Assembly: GCA_003577005.1 (NCBI GenBank)
Contig: QEUW01000007.1
Coordinates: 1-52,872, forward strand
DNA from: Chloroflexota bacterium
GTDB lineage: Bacteria > Chloroflexota > Anaerolineae > Caldilineales > Caldilineaceae
Reading direction: 5' to 3'
Length of the DNA stretch: 52,872 bases
In this document: positions 9,901-19,409 of the stretch, one piece after another
How the letters are laid out: every line of letters starts with the position of its first letter
Position numbering within the stretch: the first letter of the stretch is position 1
Program-made: the position numbers and the translations under genes
The notes under the pieces: model-generated
What the model was told of the DNA's origin: nothing
What the model saw: only the letters and a program-made list of their open reading frames with translations
The model's database searches: none

Positions 9901-10207
9901 TGGCCAATCCTACCGGCTTGACGCCTTTCCGCCATCCCTCGTCGTGAGCGGCACCGTGAGTATTCGCTTTGCCGAGCCGCCGGCATTGGTCAACGCTGCC
10001 AGCACGGTTCAGCAAGGCCAGCTGGGTCCGGCTCTTTATTTCTGGGATGGTATCCGCTGGGAACGGCTGGACACCTCACTCACCAAACCGATCCATGCAG
10101 CGGACGGTGAGCAGCTTGCCTCTGCACGCAGCCGCGGCATTGGCGTTTATGCAGTCATGGTAGACCAGGGCCAGTCACGGCTTCTCCTGCCTCTCATCTA
10201 CCGGTAA
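6923..10207 (+). CDS. Large secreted DNRLRE-domain protein with zincin-like HELGH motif
   Basis: 1094 residues from ATG 6923, which has AAGGAG 9 bases upstream; the open frame extends further upstream without support. A signal peptide (LYRKWFALLALLSVVLPAAS) is followed by a DNRLRE-type beta-sandwich (about 50-215), recognised from VADAAIDSGNPSTNFGQ, VSLLRFDLS, WTEDTVTWNTRP and DVTELVRTWA. A second beta-rich domain with a predicted carbohydrate- or ligand-binding look follows at about 225-400. Near residue 639 the sequence LAHELGHYLLYLFD has the HExxH zinc-binding signature of metallopeptidases; Asp650 may be the third ligand, though its spacing does not fit metzincins. The protein ends RLLLPLIYR, a short hydrophobic-basic tail. 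It is probably an extracellular protease-like or adhesive protein; the substrate is unknown. Confidence 0.78.
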   Translation: MRAVYLYRKWFALLALLSVVLPAASVQQARAAQHRRATPALAAAPSATITLEPVADAAIDSGNPSTNFGQADQIQVANIATLALITRVSLLRFDLSVLPAGAIINRAELRLRQTSANGINWTLNLNRLTTAWTEDTVTWNTRPFSTSFYTGLPVPDPGANDPNVVWDVTELVRTWAYGVQLNFGLELVGSSSPNQSFLRAFSSREGDTPPELFIDYTPPPTNIMIPEDRVPVTLDGRCERGEYAGATALSYVDVQATVGTVHLKHDADAIYVCFVAPAGRPGLSFFGVYLDTDLGREKYATDDDYALHVDVTTGDTSSLRGTGDPNQVYEPTDLGDWKAIASSGNADTAEYVISRTLFNRTCTSPFGLALYHRHVRDQGDDYGLPAGALWDFPDQWLEATLENPGCIRVCSETATPCGPAPGATVRNTDDGAIYTLDAEGYVVNRDQVANGDPLWALLPVSSTARSTLYYTSGPEQTVDEADFRGPNAGIMTLVVSQQNPLLVQNLDVSAQWYVEGDIDRANWLRDNLVRTSDFLYSFTDGQFALGRVTVQQSYDGWDNADLQLHANNIFQPRADIGGIVVTDTMDLDPTIPITYAPGHMYIGSDWNRYGKPPGEPIFDGGEQVPLASLASDWAIALAHELGHYLLYLFDVYTDIDGNASEELAEQCTLSAMGDAYKPSNHAFIYDRDHWDANCSETEAYTTLGGRTEWQTIHLWYPWTITPTDFITGPVLPAGVTSVTFVTPTIPPGPPATSQVFDLVYQDNETNSAEARGFLLRNNRVLEQGKPPKGANQIHLIDAQIGDRLCVYDINDHAEGDETPRHQFGCETIVAGDATLEMTKNVAWAPLVDLRQTGLSQLTIAVTQPVTSPVDVPIHAALYPEHGEKLLELTLAGDGSVHTGEFNLAESVPPLYVQLFVSETVPAPTTRREVIVDRGTGGSGAFGPARMGGKVLIISSDGNASYESDDPLTLGPGESIAWQSMPGTPPLPPGLSILGQSYRLDAFPPSLVVSGTVSIRFAEPPALVNAASTVQQGQLGPALYFWDGIRWERLDTSLTKPIHAADGEQLASARSRGIGVYAVMVDQGQSRLLLPLIYR

Positions 10208-10215
10208 GCGCAGTA

Positions 10216-10250
10216 GCCCTGGGGGTGGTTGCAGGCTTCACCCCTAGGGC
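10216..10250. terminator. Bidirectional hairpin between convergent genes
   Basis: GCCCTGGGGGTG (10216-10227) pairs with CACCCCTAGGGC (10239-10250), 11 of 12 matches, 11-base loop. It sits between the secreted-protein stop (10207) and overlaps the last codons of the cyclase gene (stop at 10244). There is no clear T-run, so termination is inferred from position. Confidence 0.5.
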
Positions 10251-13200
10251 ACCCCTATTGTCTCACCCAACGCCGTCAGGATCGTATGGTTGTGCGAAAT
10301 ATTGTGCAGAAACGATTCTCGCATGTGGGGATCGGTAATCTTGTCTGCATTGGTCATGAGCAGACGCCTGGCAGCCTGCAATGCATGTTGGGCGAGGGCC
10401 GGCTCACGCAGGGTCTGAAAAACCTGATGACAGACCCAGTAATCGCGCTGCGGATAATCGGGGCCATCCCCACCACATGCGTCTAGCAGCGCGACAGCCT
10501 GATGGGCGTATGTGCGTGCCATTCGCTCATCGCCAAGCGCCAGATGAGTGATCGCTAGCGTTGCCAGAACCGCTGTCGTGGACAGTTCAAGATCACATGC
10601 CCGAAATTTGGCCAGGGATGCCAGCGCACGCTCGATGGCGTCCGAATAGTTAGCGGTGGAGAGACTCACCAGTGCCAGATCGCTATAACAAATCGCCTCG
10701 AGCTGCACATCGCTTTGGGCCTGAGCCAACTGCAGCGCTGCCTGTAGGCTCGCTTCAGCCTGACTCAGGTTGCCCAGTTCTCGTTGCACCTGCCCCAGGT
10801 TGCACAAAAGATATGCCTCACCAGAATCAACACCACGGGCGCGGCTGAGCTCCAATCCTTGCACCAGGCACTGCTGTGCTTTGGTGTACTCTCCAACAAC
10901 AAGGTAGAGTACACCGAGTTCGTTCCACGTAAAAAGCTGCCACCAACGGTCGTTGATCCGCTCGTAAATTTGTAATGCTTGCTGCAGCAGTATCTCAGCC
11001 TCGGCGTAATCACCGATAGTGCTTGCTCCCTGACCAATGCTGAACAGGCACGATGCAACGCCTGCCAAATCGCCGACAGCCTCATAAATCTGTTGGGCTT
11101 GACGATAATAAGTGAGCGCTGCATCCATGTTGCGACGATAGAATTCGAGAATGCCGAGCATATTGAGGGCTCTTGCCTCACCGGGCCGGTTGCTCAGCAG
11201 CCGGTTGAGGGCAAGATTGCGCTGAAATTGATCCTCTGCTTCCTCATACTTCCCTTGTTGGCGATAGACCAGACCCAACCCGCGGCGGATTTCCGCCTCT
11301 TCATCGCGAAAACGTTCTTCTTGTCTGATACTTGCCAGCGCCTCGGTGTAGACCTGCTCCGCCGTATCATAATCGCCCTGCGACCAGGCGATCAGCCCCA
11401 ACCGCGCCAGACAGCGGGCCACGCCTTCGGTGTCGCGGCGAGCGCGCGCCAGGTCGAGTGCCTGTTGGACTGCCTGTTGCGCGGCTTCGTATTCGCTGAT
11501 AGCTTCGTAGTATTCGCCCCAGAGCAGCGCCGTGTCAAAGGCCGGTGCATTGGGCGCCGCCTGGAGCAGCGCCAGCATCTCCCGCTGTTCCTCGCGGCGA
11601 CCGAGGATGTGCAAAATTTCGATCTTGGCCTTGAGCCACGGCCATCTCGCCTCAAGCGCCAGGGCACGGTTGAAATAGCTGAGTGCGGTCTCGTTGGCGT
11701 ATTCGCGCTTGGCGCGCTGGCCCGCCACATCCAGATAGTGGAGCGCCTTGTCGCGCACGGGCCGGCGCTGGAGATCGCCGCGGGCATAATGAAAAGCCAG
11801 ATCGTCGATGCGGTCGGCGTGAAGCTGTTCCAACACCTGGGCGACACTCAGGTGAAGCTCCTGCCGTTGGTCTTCCAACAGTGTCTGGTAGGCCACCTCC
11901 TGGGTGATGTTGTGTTTGAAGGTGTAGCTCAGGCGCGGGGCGGGTGTCTCCACCCGGGCGAAATCACGCGCCAGCAACAGTGTCAGCTCTTCGGCTAACT
12001 GTGTTTCGGCCATCTGCAACGGGTGAGCCTGAGCCAATAGATCGTATTCAAAAATGCCGCCGATCACACTCGCCACTTTGAGCGTCAGCTTGGCTTGTTC
12101 TGGCAGCCGGTCCAGGCGAGCGAGGACGATGCCCTGCACGGTATTGGGCAAACCCATCTCCACCGCCGAGAGGGGGGCATCGGCGGCCAGATGCCGCACA
12201 CCTGCCCGTTCCTCCAGGCAGTCGGCGTTGCGCAGCCCCTCCATCAGGGCAGGGGAGAGATGCCAGCCTGCCGGGCCGGGCAGCAACTGTCCGGCATCGC
12301 GCAGCGCATCGACCAGCTCCTCGGCAAAGAAGGGGTTGCCCTGCGTCTGCGCCTGGATGAGCGCCAGCGCCAGTGGGTCTACCTCGCCTTGCAGCCGGTG
12401 ACGGACCAGTTCGGCCAGCCCCTCCGGCGCCAGTTCGTTGAGCGCCAGGTGGAGTTGCCCTGGCAGCGCCGCCACTTCGGCTAGAAAACGGTCCTCTTCG
12501 CGCAAGGGGGGGCGCTGCACCAACAGGAGCAGCACCGGCGCCTCTGTGATCATGCGCGCCAGCGCCAACAACAGACCTTGAGAAGCTTCATCCATCCAGT
12601 GGATATCTTCAAAGAGAATGAGCAGCGGTTTGCGCCGGGCCAAGGCCAGCACGATCTCCACGGCAAGCGTAACCAGCGCCTCCTGGCGCAGCCGTGGCTC
12701 GAAAGCCGCCGTGGTGGGGTTATCGGGAACGGTCAGGTTCAGCAGGTCGCCCAGCAGCGGCATTCGCACCAGCCAGGCCGGATTGAGATCCTGTAACGTC
12801 GCCTCAACCTGTGCGATCTGCTCCTCCGCCGGTGCCTCTACCGCCAGGTGGAAGAGAGCGCGGAGCATCTGTCCTGCCGCGCTGTAAGCTACATCCTGGC
12901 TTGTGCTCTGGCACACAGCGCGCACGACGCTCAAGCCGCGACTTGCTGCCTGGTTGACAAACACGTCGGCAAGATGGCTCTTGCCGACGCCGGCACCGCC
13001 TTCGAGCCGCACGAGCGAGCCTTTTCCCGCTATCACCTGCTCTAGCGCTGGTGTGAGCGCGGCCAGTTCTGCCGCACGGCCGACGAGAGGCGCAGAAATG
13101 CGACCGGGTAGTGGATCGGCGACAAGCGGTCGGCGTCCCTGTACCGCATACGCCAATTGTGGCTCCTCCCATCCCTTGAGCTTGAGCATCCCGGCTTCGG

Positions 13201-14467
13201 ACAGTACAAAGGGTCCGGCGACGGTTTCGGCTACAGCAGCGCTGACTAGGATCTGCCCCGGTTGTGCCTGGCTCATCAACCGGGCAGCAAGGATCGTCTC
13301 ATCGCTCAAGACACCATAGGTGCGGCGGGTGGGGCTGCCATACGCTCCCGTACGCATCAGGCCCTGGCTGACACCAATCTGCGTGGCCGTAACAAAAGAG
13401 AGGGCGGGTGGCGGTGTGCGGAGTTCGAGTGCGGCGGCGATCGCACGCTGGTTGTCGTCATCGTGGGCGATGGGTGCCCCAAAAGCAGCATAGAGATAAC
13501 TGCCCTTGTCGCCGGTAGTCAACTGGATCAGCGCACCTTCATAGCGGTTGACCACCTTCTGCACCCAACAGACGTAGGCGTTCAGCCGGGCGCCGGCATA
13601 GTGGTCCCGGTCATAGTCGAGCCCGGTAAAGCGGAGAAAGAGCGCAGTCGCCGGGCGCAATTCGGCCAGAAAACGGCTCTGTTCATCCTGGAGGCGACGA
13701 TAGATGGAGGGCAACACCCAGTGGCGCACTTCGGACGCAGGCAGATCGGATGCTGAAACCACCGGCTCCACCGGTGCGACCGGCTGATTGAGAGCAGCCA
13801 CCAGCGCAAAGCGGGCGCCGCTGGTATCGGTGCGCCAGGCCGCGACGGTGATAGCACTACCCAACCGCTGTGCGGTGGCCTCGTCGAGCAACAATTCCCC
13901 CTTTTGTGCCATCTGTTCGGCAGCGGCCATACGGTCGAGGGTGGCGCCGGCCAACACGTCTATCAACTGGACGTTAGGGTCGCCTACGCAGAAACGGTGT
14001 GTCATTCCGGCCGCAATTGCAGTTTTGACAGCCAGCACAAGAGGGTGACCGCGCCCAACATCTTGTGTTTGAAAGGGGGTCACGGCCGTATGGACGGCAA
14101 AGGCGCTGGCAACGGCGCGGCAGGTTGCCCCAACCAGACCCTCGCCTTGGATATGAAGGGCAAGAAAAGGTGACTCTCCGGCATACCAGCAGGTGATGGC
14201 GTCACCACTAAAGCCAATGACGCTGCCACCATAACGTTCGACTTCGGCGATCAGCGCAGCGTAGACGGCGTTCAACCGGCGCGTCAGTTCATCCACCCCA
14301 CGCCGCGGCCCATAGTGCTGCACCAGCAGGTTGGTGAGCGGTGTAAAGCCCGATATATCGACAAAGAGCACGGCGCCCTGAGCCGCCGTGGGAAGGCTCA
14401 GCCCATGCGCAAGCGCCAGGCGACGGTCCCACGGCAGATAGGCGCTTGCAGTGTCCATACGAGTCAA
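10244..14467 (-). CDS. Soluble-adenylyl-cyclase-like protein: two class III cyclase domains, AAA ATPase, TPR repeats
   Basis: 1407 residues from TTG 14467, or 1404 from ATG 14458; neither has a clear ribosome-binding site. Cyclase domain 1 (about 30-225) has the metal-binding Asp37 (LFVDISGFT) and Asp89 (GFSGDAI) but lacks the Asn/Arg pair. Cyclase domain 2 (about 270-440) lacks the first metal Asp, but has GDKGSYLYAAFGAP (Lys321) and ILAARLM (Arg396). The catalytic residues are thus split between the domains, as in mammalian sAC (ADCY10). An ATPase follows (Walker A GGAGVGKS near 490-497, Walker B LLILFEDIHW), then many TPR repeats (YEAAQQAVQQAL, AEQVYTEALAS and others) to the C-terminus. 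It is probably a cytoplasmic signal-integrating cyclase. Domain order C1-C2-ATPase-TPR matches sAC. Activity is inferred. Confidence 0.88.
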   Translation of the reverse strand: MTRMDTASAYLPWDRRLALAHGLSLPTAAQGAVLFVDISGFTPLTNLLVQHYGPRRGVDELTRRLNAVYAALIAEVERYGGSVIGFSGDAITCWYAGESPFLALHIQGEGLVGATCRAVASAFAVHTAVTPFQTQDVGRGHPLVLAVKTAIAAGMTHRFCVGDPNVQLIDVLAGATLDRMAAAEQMAQKGELLLDEATAQRLGSAITVAAWRTDTSGARFALVAALNQPVAPVEPVVSASDLPASEVRHWVLPSIYRRLQDEQSRFLAELRPATALFLRFTGLDYDRDHYAGARLNAYVCWVQKVVNRYEGALIQLTTGDKGSYLYAAFGAPIAHDDDNQRAIAAALELRTPPPALSFVTATQIGVSQGLMRTGAYGSPTRRTYGVLSDETILAARLMSQAQPGQILVSAAVAETVAGPFVLSEAGMLKLKGWEEPQLAYAVQGRRPLVADPLPGRISAPLVGRAAELAALTPALEQVIAGKGSLVRLEGGAGVGKSHLADVFVNQAASRGLSVVRAVCQSTSQDVAYSAAGQMLRALFHLAVEAPAEEQIAQVEATLQDLNPAWLVRMPLLGDLLNLTVPDNPTTAAFEPRLRQEALVTLAVEIVLALARRKPLLILFEDIHWMDEASQGLLLALARMITEAPVLLLLVQRPPLREEDRFLAEVAALPGQLHLALNELAPEGLAELVRHRLQGEVDPLALALIQAQTQGNPFFAEELVDALRDAGQLLPGPAGWHLSPALMEGLRNADCLEERAGVRHLAADAPLSAVEMGLPNTVQGIVLARLDRLPEQAKLTLKVASVIGGIFEYDLLAQAHPLQMAETQLAEELTLLLARDFARVETPAPRLSYTFKHNITQEVAYQTLLEDQRQELHLSVAQVLEQLHADRIDDLAFHYARGDLQRRPVRDKALHYLDVAGQRAKREYANETALSYFNRALALEARWPWLKAKIEILHILGRREEQREMLALLQAAPNAPAFDTALLWGEYYEAISEYEAAQQAVQQALDLARARRDTEGVARCLARLGLIAWSQGDYDTAEQVYTEALASIRQEERFRDEEAEIRRGLGLVYRQQGKYEEAEDQFQRNLALNRLLSNRPGEARALNMLGILEFYRRNMDAALTYYRQAQQIYEAVGDLAGVASCLFSIGQGASTIGDYAEAEILLQQALQIYERINDRWWQLFTWNELGVLYLVVGEYTKAQQCLVQGLELSRARGVDSGEAYLLCNLGQVQRELGNLSQAEASLQAALQLAQAQSDVQLEAICYSDLALVSLSTANYSDAIERALASLAKFRACDLELSTTAVLATLAITHLALGDERMARTYAHQAVALLDACGGDGPDYPQRDYWVCHQVFQTLREPALAQHALQAARRLLMTNADKITDPHMRESFLHNISHNHTILTALGETIGVP

Positions 14468-14499
14468 GGTGTTGTTGCTCTGCTAATACGAAATCCAGT

Positions 14500-14554
14500 T
14501 GTTCAGTTAAGGAGTGCGCCAACGTGAAACGGCGGTGCATTCCTTAACTGAACA
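14500..14554. repeat. Long inverted repeat between divergent cyclase and response-regulator genes
   Basis: TGTTCAGTTAAGGAGTGC (14500-14517) is mirrored by GCATTCCTTAACTGAACA (14537-14554), 17 of 18 pairs, with CGCC/GGCG continuing inward around a short loop. No T-run on either side. It lies 33 bp upstream of the cyclase start and could be a shared operator or an mRNA leader hairpin. A smaller repeat CAATAGT/ACTATTG (14600-14606/14615-14621) lies further on. Confidence 0.7.
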
Positions 14555-14703
14555 GAAGGATTCGGCATAAGGTAAGGTGATACGACAGATAGCGGGCATC
14601 AATAGTTCTTTTGTACTATTGCAATTCAGCGATTTATACGGGATAGTATACCCAATCAACGCACGATCCCCCGAAACATCAGGGATCGAGAAAGGAGACC
14701 AGA

Positions 14704-15372
14704 ATGGCAACCATCCACGTGATGCTGGCCGATGATCATGATATTTTACGCCAGGGTTTAAGCGCCTTGCTGCGGATGGAGGAGAATATCCGCATCATCG
14801 GGGAGGCAAGCAGCGGCGAACAGTTGTTGCAAGAGATCCAGCGTGGGGCGAAACCCGATGTCGTGCTAATGGATATTGCGATGCACGGCATGTCGGGGAT
14901 CGAAGCCACCAGACGGCTCAAGCAACATCTGCCCAATGTGCAGGTAATCGGCTTGACAGCCAGCGACGAAGACGAGACGATTCTGAAAATGTTGCAGGCA
15001 GGCGCCTGCAGTTATCTGGTCAAGTCGATGACCGCCCATGAAATCGTCCACGCCATCCGCACCGCTCACAACCAGGAGCCGTGGGTGCCGACCTCGATCC
15101 AACGCCGGCTGCACTCGATGGTTAGCCGCTCCCACTCACTTCACAACAGCTATCGCCGTTCGTCATCCCCGCCAAGCCTAACACAGCGCGAAAGGGATGT
15201 AATGCAGATATTGCTTGAAGGCTACAGCAACAAGGAGATCGCCCGCCGCCTGGTTATCTCGGAGCGCACTGTCCAGACGCACCTGAGCAACATCTTTGCC
15301 AAAATGAATGTCACCAGCCGCACCGAGGCGGTGTTGGCCGCCATGCGCGATGGGTGGTTGTTGAACCATTAG
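14704..15372 (+). CDS. NarL/FixJ-type response regulator
   Basis: 222 residues, ATG preceded by GAAAGGAGA. Residues 1-120 are a receiver domain with the acidic pair Asp10-Asp11, phospho-acceptor Asp57 (VVLMDIAM), Thr85 and Lys107, so it should be phosphorylated. A Ser/Arg-rich linker (about 138-156) leads to a LuxR-type helix-turn-helix: LTQRERDVMQILLEGYSNKEI, then SERTVQTHLSNIFAKMNV, ending near 218. It probably binds DNA as a phosphorylated dimer. No histidine kinase lies next to it. It is divergent from the cyclase-like gene, and the 236 bp between them carry a long inverted repeat, so the two may be co-regulated. Confidence 0.92.
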   Translation: MATIHVMLADDHDILRQGLSALLRMEENIRIIGEASSGEQLLQEIQRGAKPDVVLMDIAMHGMSGIEATRRLKQHLPNVQVIGLTASDEDETILKMLQAGACSYLVKSMTAHEIVHAIRTAHNQEPWVPTSIQRRLHSMVSRSHSLHNSYRRSSSPPSLTQRERDVMQILLEGYSNKEIARRLVISERTVQTHLSNIFAKMNVTSRTEAVLAAMRDGWLLNH

Positions 15373-15428
15373 GAATAAGGGATTAGGCGAGCGAAACTGC
15401 TTAATCCCTTATTCCTTTCTCCTTTTTT
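15371..15428 (+). terminator. Word-repeat hairpin with T-run, bidirectional terminator
   Basis: AGGAATAAGGGATTA (15371-15385) pairs perfectly with its complement at 15402-15416, 16-base loop, followed by TTCTCCTTTTTT. It separates the response-regulator stop (15372) from the convergent sucD stop (15427). It belongs by style to the word-repeat hairpins seen elsewhere in the window. Confidence 0.8.
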
Positions 15429-16302
15429 ACTTGCTCACATTCGCCGCCACTATCTCGGCAATCTCGTCGGGGTGACGGGCAACTTTGGCGCCGGCCGCGG
15501 TGAGGGCGGCGATCTTTTCGGCGGCAGTGCCCTCACCACCGGAAATGATGGCGCCGGCGTGACCCATGCGGCGACCAGGGGGGGCGGTCTGTCCGGCAAT
15601 AAAGGCCGTCACCGGTTTAGACATGTGGTCGGCGACAAAGCGGGCGGCCTTCTGCTCCTCGGTGCCGCCAATTTCGCCGATAAGCACCACCTGTTCGGTG
15701 CCAGGGTCATCTTCGAACATCTGCAGTACATCGAGAAATGTCGTGCCGATAATCGGGTCGCCACCGATACCGATGGCCGTGCTCTGGCCAATCCCCCGCG
15801 CCGTAAGTGCGTAGACGACTTCGTAGGTGAGCGTACCGGAACGGCTGACAATCCCCACGCTGCCAGGCGTATGGATGTGGCCAGCCATGATCCCCACCTT
15901 GGCCTCGCCCGGTGTAATCAGACCAGGACAGTTGGGGCCGACCAGCCGGACACCTACAATGTCCAGATAGGCGCGCACCTGCACCATATCCAGCGCCGGG
16001 ATATTCTCGGTGATACAGACCACCAGGCTGATGCCGGCGTCCGCCGCTTCGATGATGGCATCGGGGGAGGCCGGAGCCGGTACGAAAATGATGCTGGTGT
16101 TGGCGCCGGTGCTCTCCACGGCCTCTTTGACTGTATCAAAGACAGGCACATCGCCCAGCGCCCATTCTCCACCGCGACCGGGAGTAACGCCGGCCACCAC
16201 CTTGGTGCCGTACTCTTTCATCTGTTGAGCGTGAAAGGTGCCTTGCCGGCCGGTGATGCCCTGGACAACCAGGCGGGTCTCGTTGTTGACCAGAATGCTC
16301 AT
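15427..16302 (-). CDS. sucD: Succinyl-CoA ligase subunit alpha
   Basis: 291 residues, the normal family length. The N-terminal CoA-binding Rossmann part has [17 protein letters not shown] and [23 protein letters not shown] is the conserved CoA/phosphate loop. The phosphohistidine is His248 in [11 protein letters not shown]. With SucC it converts succinyl-CoA to succinate while making ATP or GTP in the TCA cycle, in the cytoplasm. It starts 4 bp after sucC with GGATAA just upstream of the ATG, so the two are translated from one message. It ends against a terminator hairpin. Confidence 0.97.
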   Translation of the reverse strand: MSILVNNETRLVVQGITGRQGTFHAQQMKEYGTKVVAGVTPGRGGEWALGDVPVFDTVKEAVESTGANTSIIFVPAPASPDAIIEAADAGISLVVCITENIPALDMVQVRAYLDIVGVRLVGPNCPGLITPGEAKVGIMAGHIHTPGSVGIVSRSGTLTYEVVYALTARGIGQSTAIGIGGDPIIGTTFLDVLQMFEDDPGTEQVVLIGEIGGTEEQKAARFVADHMSKPVTAFIAGQTAPPGRRMGHAGAIISGGEGTAAEKIAALTAAGAKVARHPDEIAEIVAANVSK

Positions 16303-16306
16303 GGGG

Positions 16307-17440
<1,134 letters not shown>

Positions 17441-17636
17441 GCTATTACCTCCTTGCCTGTTGGCTGGCAGTTATGTTGCGTGTATCATTCGTTGCTCTGT
17501 CGTGACGGATGTGGCCTGGCGTCACAGGTGGATAGTAAGAAATTAGACCGCTATCAGTATAGATGTTTCAAAGTAAAAATTACAAATCACACACGGGGAA
17601 TGCGGAAGGGTGAGCGTCTCTCTCGCCTCGGCGAGT

Positions 17637-17666
17637 TTGGTGGCATGAGTGTACGCTGGGTATAAT
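17637..17666 (+). promoter_or_regulatory. Sigma-70-type promoter for NUDIX gene
   Basis: TTGGTG (17637-17642), 18-bp spacer, perfect TATAAT (17661-17666). It lies 50 bp upstream of the GTG start at 17717. Confidence 0.55.
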
Positions 17667-17716
17667 GGCGGCATGTACCACATGGTCAACAAGCTGGTTG
17701 AGGGTAGCAAGCAAAC

Positions 17717-18256
17717 GTGAGCCAGCCACTCTTCAAGTACTGCCCCTTCTGTGCCACGCCTCTGGCCCACCGCGACATCTACGGGCGAGCGCGCCCCATC
17801 TGCCCGGCGTGCGGCTTTGTCCAGTACCCTGACCCAAAGGTAGCCGTCATTGCCCTTGTTACCCACGGAGAACGCGTGTTGCTGGTGCAACGCGCCATCG
17901 ATCCAGCAAAAGGCCAATGGTCATTGCCGGGCGGCTATATGGACGCAGGAGAGCTCCCGGACGAGGCGCTCCAACGTGAACTGTTAGAGGAGGTCACCCT
18001 GGCCGTCCGGGTAGAAGCGTTGCTCGACATCTTTCCGATGGTTGTCCCAAATGGGCGCAGCCAGGGGATCGTGCTGGCCTTCCATGCAAGACCAGCCGAC
18101 GAACAAAAAGTGACCCTCCGTTGCCAGGATGATGCGTGTGATGCCCGCTGGTTTCTGCCGCATGAAGTGCCGGCCAACCTGGCCTTTGAATCAACGCAGA
18201 CACTGTTGGAGCGCTGGCAAGCGGGTTGGCGACCCGACGGCCGGTCCCCGGGTTGA
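17717..18256 (+). CDS. NUDIX hydrolase with N-terminal zinc ribbon
   Basis: 179 residues from GTG 17717, with GAGGG about 12 bases upstream. A zinc ribbon at the N-terminus uses Cys9, Cys12, Cys29 and Cys32 (YCPFC and ICPAC). The NUDIX box runs from Gly73 (GGYMDAGELPDEALQ, then RELLEEVTL). It keeps the catalytic REXXEE residues Arg87, Glu88, Glu91 and Glu92, but the conserved Gly near the end is Thr94. The layout resembles NADH pyrophosphatase-like and ADP-ribose/nucleotide pyrophosphatases, which cleave nucleoside diphosphates linked to another group using Mg2+. The substrate cannot be read. It is followed 53 bp later by an epimerase gene and may share its message. Confidence 0.88.
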   Translation: MSQPLFKYCPFCATPLAHRDIYGRARPICPACGFVQYPDPKVAVIALVTHGERVLLVQRAIDPAKGQWSLPGGYMDAGELPDEALQRELLEEVTLAVRVEALLDIFPMVVPNGRSQGIVLAFHARPADEQKVTLRCQDDACDARWFLPHEVPANLAFESTQTLLERWQAGWRPDGRSPG

Positions 18257-18309
18257 TGCCTGCGCCTGGCGACAACAGCTTGATCAAACCAAAGTGCTGG
18301 AGTAACGAC

Positions 18310-19398
18310 ATGACCTTGCATGAATCAACAACCGCCACGCCGGTAGAGACAAAGAGCGGCACCATAACCTTTTTATTAACGGGGGGCGCCGGCTTTTTGG
18401 GCATCAACCTAGCGCGCTACCTCCTCGCACGCGGCCACAAAGTTGTCTCGCTCGATATTGCGGACTTTAGCTACCCGGAGCGCGAGCAGGTGAAAGCTAT
18501 CCGCGGCGACATCCGCAACCGGGCCGACCTGGCAGAGGCCGTAAAGGGGGTGGATGTAGTGATCCACACCGCGGCGGCGCTCCCGCTCTACCCGCCTGAC
18601 GAAATCCGCACGACCGACATCGACGGCATCCGGAATGTGCTCGATGTGGCGCACGAGCATGGGATCGAACGCGTGGTGCATATCTCCTCGACCGCGGTCT
18701 ATGGCATCCCCGACCACCACCCACTATACGAAGATGATCCGCTGAGCGGTGTTGGACCCTACGGTGAGGCCAAAGTGATCGCCGAACAGATCTGCCACGA
18801 ATACCGCGCCAAAGGAATGTGCATTCCCATCATCCGTCCCAAATCCTTTGTCGGGCCAGAACGGTTGGGTATTTTTGCCTTGCTCTACGACTGGGCCAAA
18901 GATGGCAAGAACTTCCCGGTGCCAGGCAGCGGCAACAACCGTTACCAACTGCTCGATGTAGAGGACCTTTGCACCGCGATCTACCTGGTTGCAACCGGCG
19001 ACCCGGCGCAGGTCAACGATGTCTTCAACATCGGCGCCAAAGAGTTTACAACGCTCAAGGAAGATTTCCAGGCAGTTTTAGACTATGCCGGCCACGGCAA
19101 ACGGATCGTGACGCTGCCGGTGGCGCCCATGGTCTGGGGGTTGCGGCTGCTCGAGGCGCTCAAGTTGTCGCCGGTTTACAAGTGGGCCTACGGCACCATC
19201 ACCGAAGACTCATTTGTCGCCATTGACAAAGCGGAGCGAGTCCTTGGTTTTATACCAAAGTATTCGAACAAAGAAGCCTTGACCCGTAACTACCAGTGGT
19301 ATATCGACCACCTGCACGAGTTTAGTGGCCAGACTGGCGTCTCGCACCGGGTACCGTGGAAGCAGGGCGCACTGGCATTGGCCAAGTGGTTTTTCTAG
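18310..19398 (+). CDS. NAD-dependent epimerase/dehydratase (extended SDR)
   Basis: 362 residues from ATG 18310, which has GGAG 7 bases upstream; the frame extends upstream through a TTG that overlaps the NUDIX gene and is unlikely. The nucleotide-binding motif is TGGAGFLG (25-31). The active site shows Ser127-Thr128 and Tyr151-x3-Lys155 (PYGEAKVIAEQ), so the SDR catalytic set is complete. Family members act on UDP- or dTDP-sugars or on sterol-like substrates, using NAD in the cytoplasm. Without a sugar-nucleotide gene nearby the substrate is not clear. Confidence 0.88.
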   Translation: MTLHESTTATPVETKSGTITFLLTGGAGFLGINLARYLLARGHKVVSLDIADFSYPEREQVKAIRGDIRNRADLAEAVKGVDVVIHTAAALPLYPPDEIRTTDIDGIRNVLDVAHEHGIERVVHISSTAVYGIPDHHPLYEDDPLSGVGPYGEAKVIAEQICHEYRAKGMCIPIIRPKSFVGPERLGIFALLYDWAKDGKNFPVPGSGNNRYQLLDVEDLCTAIYLVATGDPAQVNDVFNIGAKEFTTLKEDFQAVLDYAGHGKRIVTLPVAPMVWGLRLLEALKLSPVYKWAYGTITEDSFVAIDKAERVLGFIPKYSNKEALTRNYQWYIDHLHEFSGQTGVSHRVPWKQGALALAKWFF

Positions 19399-19409
19399 CG
19401 CATTAACTC

